Positions 5,001 to 6,585 of a stretch of 6,585 nt of DNA are shown here, piece by piece. The notes below the pieces were generated by a model, which was not told the origin of the DNA, did not search any database, and saw only the letters and a list, made by a program, of their open reading frames with translations. A program made the translations under genes and the position numbers. The stretch's first letter is position 1. Each line of letters opens with the position of its first letter. Origin of the DNA: an uncultured Brevibacterium sp. (lineage in GTDB: Bacteria; Actinomycetota; Actinomycetes; Actinomycetales; Brevibacteriaceae); NCBI GenBank assembly GCA_902489215.1, contig CABTZE010000113.1, positions 1 through 6,585 of the forward strand, given 5' to 3'.

Positions 5001-6585
5001 TGCGCCAACTGCACCAACTGGCCGCGCAGCTCGGAGCGCTGCGCCTGCGACATGCGCATAACGCCCACCGGCAGACGCACTTCGGTGCGCGGGCTGTTCT
5101 CAGCAGAAGTCAGATCCGCCAGGTGCTCCATCGTCGAGTACACCGAAATGCCCCACGGCCGGCGCGGTTCATGCAGGGACTTCGCGTGCTTCGTCAGCTT
5201 CTTACGCTGCTTGCGCAGACGCGAAACAAGATCGTCGATCTCCGGTTTCGCAGCTTTTTCCGCCTGCGAAATCATGGCGATCAGCTGCTTCTTCACCGCC
5301 GCACGACTGCGACGCGCGTCCACCACAAAGCCCGCCAGCCCGGCGGACGCGAAACGATCCCGATAGTCATCGAGCGTGTCGGAGTCATTCGCCACGAACA
5401 GACTGGGCCGACCGGCAAACGCCAAACTCGTCGCAGCGGCAACCGCCACCTGCGTAGCACCCGTGCCGGCGGGAGTGTCAACCGCCGCGCTCGAGCGCTC
5501 CATGATCGCGTTGACAACCGCCTGCTGATCGCCGTCAACATCGAGCGCCAGGAACTCATCGCGCGGGTCGCGGTCTTCCAGGGGACGAATGGCCAGCCGC
5601 CGCGCGGCACCGCGCCGGCTGTCCTCAGTTTCGCTGGGGTCGGCTGGGCTTTGCTCAGCCGGGCCGGGCTTCACGGCCCCTTCCCCACCGGCAGCGGCAG
5701 CCGCGGAATCCGCGCCTGTGGTGAGCGGCGCCTCGTCAGCTTCCGAAGACGAGGTTTCCGCAGCTGCTGTCGAACCTTCGACTCCTCGCTGGCCGGCAAT
5801 GCCGACGTCCTGCGCTCCAGCAGAGGCGGAGGCGCTCAGGGACGCAATGAGGGTGTCCGGGCTCGAGGCGGTGTCAACGGTCCGCGTGCGGCCTTCGTCT
5901 TCATCGCTCGAACCATCGGGGGTGACGCCACCGCTGAGCAGCGGAACCGTGTCGTTCTTGGAGGAGCCATCGTCTGAGGCGCCAGCGGCCTCTGCGGCAG
6001 AATCAGAGTTGTTGGAGGCCTCGTCGCTTTCAGCCTTTTCAGCATCGAGAACAGCCTGGGCCATGCGGGCCAGAATCGGGTGATCCTGCGGAATGTCAGC
6101 AGAGCCAACACCCGATGCCACATTCGCGAAGGTCGACACGAACAGGCTGTACTCGGCGGTCAGACCGGGATAGTCGACGGTCGCTTCACGTACCCGCTCA
6201 AGCACCGGACGAGCATCAAAGCGGCGGGGACCGCCAGTGGATGCGAGCCATTCATCGACATCGACATCAATGCCCAGCTCCGAGCGCAAGAACGCAACAA
6301 AAGCAGGGTTGATCGAGATCGTGTCGTCAAGAGTCAGTTCAATGTCATCTTCACGCCGACCAACCGGGCGGATATCAACGCGACGCAAAACCAGAGGCGC
6401 GTGCACCTGCTGCCCCGAACCGGACAGACGCTGCGAAAAGCGCACAGCGCCAATGGCCAGGTAGGCGGCAGAAAAGCTGCGTTCAATCCGCAGTTCACGG
6501 GCCTTTTCGGCAATTGAGCGGGCACGGCGGCCAGCATCCTGCCGGTGCTGTTCATCGCGGATGAGGCTGGTCAGGCGCGTGGGCC
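2057..6585 (-). CDS. DUF4011 / SF1-helicase-like protein with C-terminal MTES_1575-type endonuclease domain, 5' partial
   Basis: At least 1,508 codons; the frame is open to the right edge, so the start is outside. The in-frame GTG at 6445 is not the start, because the 46 residues before it (beginning PTRLTSLIRDEQ) fit the family. Numbering is from the codon at 6583-6581. Residues 1 to about 160 match the DUF4011 end and following strand-rich region (SAAYLAIGAV, then HAPLVLRRVDI, then SINPAFVAFLRSELGID). A disordered insert fills about 184-322. An SF1-type ATPase fold follows, with a degenerate P-loop at 370-378, a long helical insertion (about 440-880) and a second acidic insert (901-954). 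The later motifs are near 972-980 (Walker B), 999-1007 (III), 1041-1069 (IV), 1163-1180 (V) and 1208-1226 (VI). The endonuclease-like domain spans about 1265-1366: D1292, E1310, D1312, then R-E-R-E-R-L-R and RVWSTDAF. A disordered tail ends at TGA 2059-2057. Known relatives are large predicted helicase-nucleases; the role of actinobacterial members is not known to me. Confidence 0.88.
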   Translation of the reverse strand, partial: PTRLTSLIRDEQHRQDAGRRARSIAEKARELRIERSFSAAYLAIGAVRFSQRLSGSGQQVHAPLVLRRVDIRPVGRREDDIELTLDDTISINPAFVAFLRSELGIDVDVDEWLASTGGPRRFDARPVLERVREATVDYPGLTAEYSLFVSTFANVASGVGSADIPQDHPILARMAQAVLDAEKAESDEASNNSDSAAEAAGASDDGSSKNDTVPLLSGGVTPDGSSDEDEGRTRTVDTASSPDTLIASLSASASAGAQDVGIAGQRGVEGSTAAAETSSSEADEAPLTTGADSAAAAAGGEGAVKPGPAEQSPADPSETEDSRRGAARRLAIRPLEDRDPRDEFLALDVDGDQQAVVNAIMERSSAAVDTPAGTGATQVAVAAATSLAFAGRPSLFVANDSDTLDDYRDRFASAGLAGFVVDARRSRAAVKKQLIAMISQAEKAAKPEIDDLVSRLRKQRKKLTKHAKSLHEPRRPWGISVYSTMEHLADLTSAENSPRTEVRLPVGVMRMSQAQRSELRGQLVQLAQLGEFTLGVEDTVWFGARFDTAAQAEKARVTAERCVDALPKLTRMMRTALEESGVTAGWTMAEWADSLALLRSIDSSMRTFLPEAYREDLDLLIDATGSVEYRRDHNVDMGVFERGKLKRHARSLVRSGLADVDVHEELKAMRAQLQQTERITGRANVPSLPSNLGEVSDLFDRVAADLDALAPILADTPDGGDLDAMHIGELEARLAAMADDRAALSDLPRRTGLRRDLEAAGLRELLYDLRSRRVRPEDVGSEFDLAYWATVLQQMAAADPQVGEHDGDALHRLAADFRRTDAAFVSAGASRLQYARAEAWQRAIADYPEEAALLRAELLGEGLNLSRLAARAPHVLLALAPVWMMSPVSVPDTFGEALAPVPEKDRVGGTSGAENKAEERGAEGTSGTAEGAEEETSPADGASPADKTFEDEFSGEFGTDPALVERALFDTVIIGDAARVSVPEALVPIALAKHTLALGDDKLLGPTEFSVAAQRRTGTQPESAGVSVFEALTPVVPRLRLHTNHRVVPQEIAGLLNDVIYDDKLVSLPIADAGAPTGLAFIHVDGGEGSPDSATGQVESPDVEVAEVVRLVFEHARTSPEQTLGVIALTPWHARRIALAVARQIPRYPELKGFFSDEGDEPFVITDAYRAQTLSRDAVIFTVGWGRTLAGRMLYSFGELAQPGGQKVLAAAVTPAKQRLTVVSCLHPDEFDRSRLRHGSALLPVLFEAARSGSSFIEKSQDERGHSPLMADLSARLHAKGLEPVDNYGGLDLAVPLVSQAGSRMVLAVEADGLDYTTSPSLRERERLRPLSFARRGWTFLRVWSTDAFIDPQGQTDRIYQAWADIAAEEDPEALQRAESSAEVAGEAGSGEAGGPASAGGRGAEANSGKPGSADGHSGEAASSADKLEASAAQAQTPTEQAASLSASPEAAVEDQVMPAYDTGLLRDADLIDAGLREGDAAGEEDADEESESGRNAGAGSADAADRD
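2486..2791 (-). other. MTES_1575-type restriction-endonuclease-like domain
   Basis: This sub-region of the large gene encodes about 102 residues. The visible pattern is L-D-L-A-V, then VLAVEADG, a run of Arg/Glu (RERERLR), GW and RVWSTDAF. It fits the Vsr/DUF559-like PD-(D/E)XK fold found at the C-terminus of DUF4011 helicases. The Asp (D1292) and the E-x-D pair (E1310, D1312) that would bind metal are present. The usual Tyr-His after the E-x-D-G is Tyr-Thr (1316-1317), so one commonly conserved His is missing. Nuclease activity is inferred from the fold only. Confidence 0.75.
5450..5476 (-). other. Degenerate Walker A (P-loop) of the large protein
   Basis: The codons read TPAGTGATQ where an SF1 helicase would have a P-G-T-G-K-T core. 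The Gly-Thr-Gly turn is kept but the phosphate-binding Lys is Ala and the following Thr is kept before a Gln. The setting is right for motif I: DGDQQAVVNAI lies just before it, and a VAVAAATSLAFAGRPSLFVA helix-strand follows. Confidence 0.75.

Noticed and set aside
3962..5977. Plus-strand open frame of 671 codons opposite the giant gene
   Set aside because: Its product is rich in Arg, His and Gln with no domain pattern, as expected for the antisense of a GC-rich gene; the minus-strand frame carries recognisable family motifs throughout.
6443..6445. GTG as the start of the giant gene
   Set aside because: The frame stays open to the window edge and the residues before it fit the DUF4011 family, so the true start lies beyond 6585.

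Overview
The window is high-GC DNA with actinobacterial coding style. MscL resembles corynebacterial and mycobacterial MscL, and a SAF-domain gene just upstream of mscL is a gene order known from Actinomycetota. A Corynebacterium-like host is the best guess, with moderate confidence because no rRNA or other taxonomic marker is present.

Layout, left to right. (1) Positions 1-371 hold the 3' end of a plus-strand gene whose C-terminus looks like a SAF/CpaB-type protein; its start lies outside the window. (2) A 253-bp gap contains several dyads and hairpins and leads to mscL (625-1089, plus strand), a complete large-conductance mechanosensitive channel with a clear ribosome binding site and a strong intrinsic terminator (1146-1185). 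(3) A non-coding stretch of about 600 bp (1090-1687) separates two convergent transcription units. It contains two 94% identical direct repeats (1231-1389 and 1511-1632), each built from a short motif, CGGCTAA, recurring about every 19 bp. (4) On the minus strand, a very large gene enters from the right edge (6585) and ends at 2057. It belongs to the DUF4011 / superfamily-1-helicase-like / MTES_1575-type endonuclease family. Nine bases after its stop, a small Ala/Ser/Glu-rich protein gene (2047-1688) ends in a distinctive Trp-containing tail.

Functionally, the left half is envelope and osmotic-stress housekeeping (mscL). The right half is a nucleic-acid-processing gene pair, apparently one transcription unit, whose role is unknown. 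Two things deserve most attention. In the large protein every helicase motif I could locate is degenerate while the nuclease-like core keeps its acidic residues. Between the convergent genes there is a duplicated array of about 19-bp period that no gene explains. Ala/Ser/Gly/Glu-rich low-complexity segments occur in several neighbouring proteins and seem to be a local or genome-wide habit.
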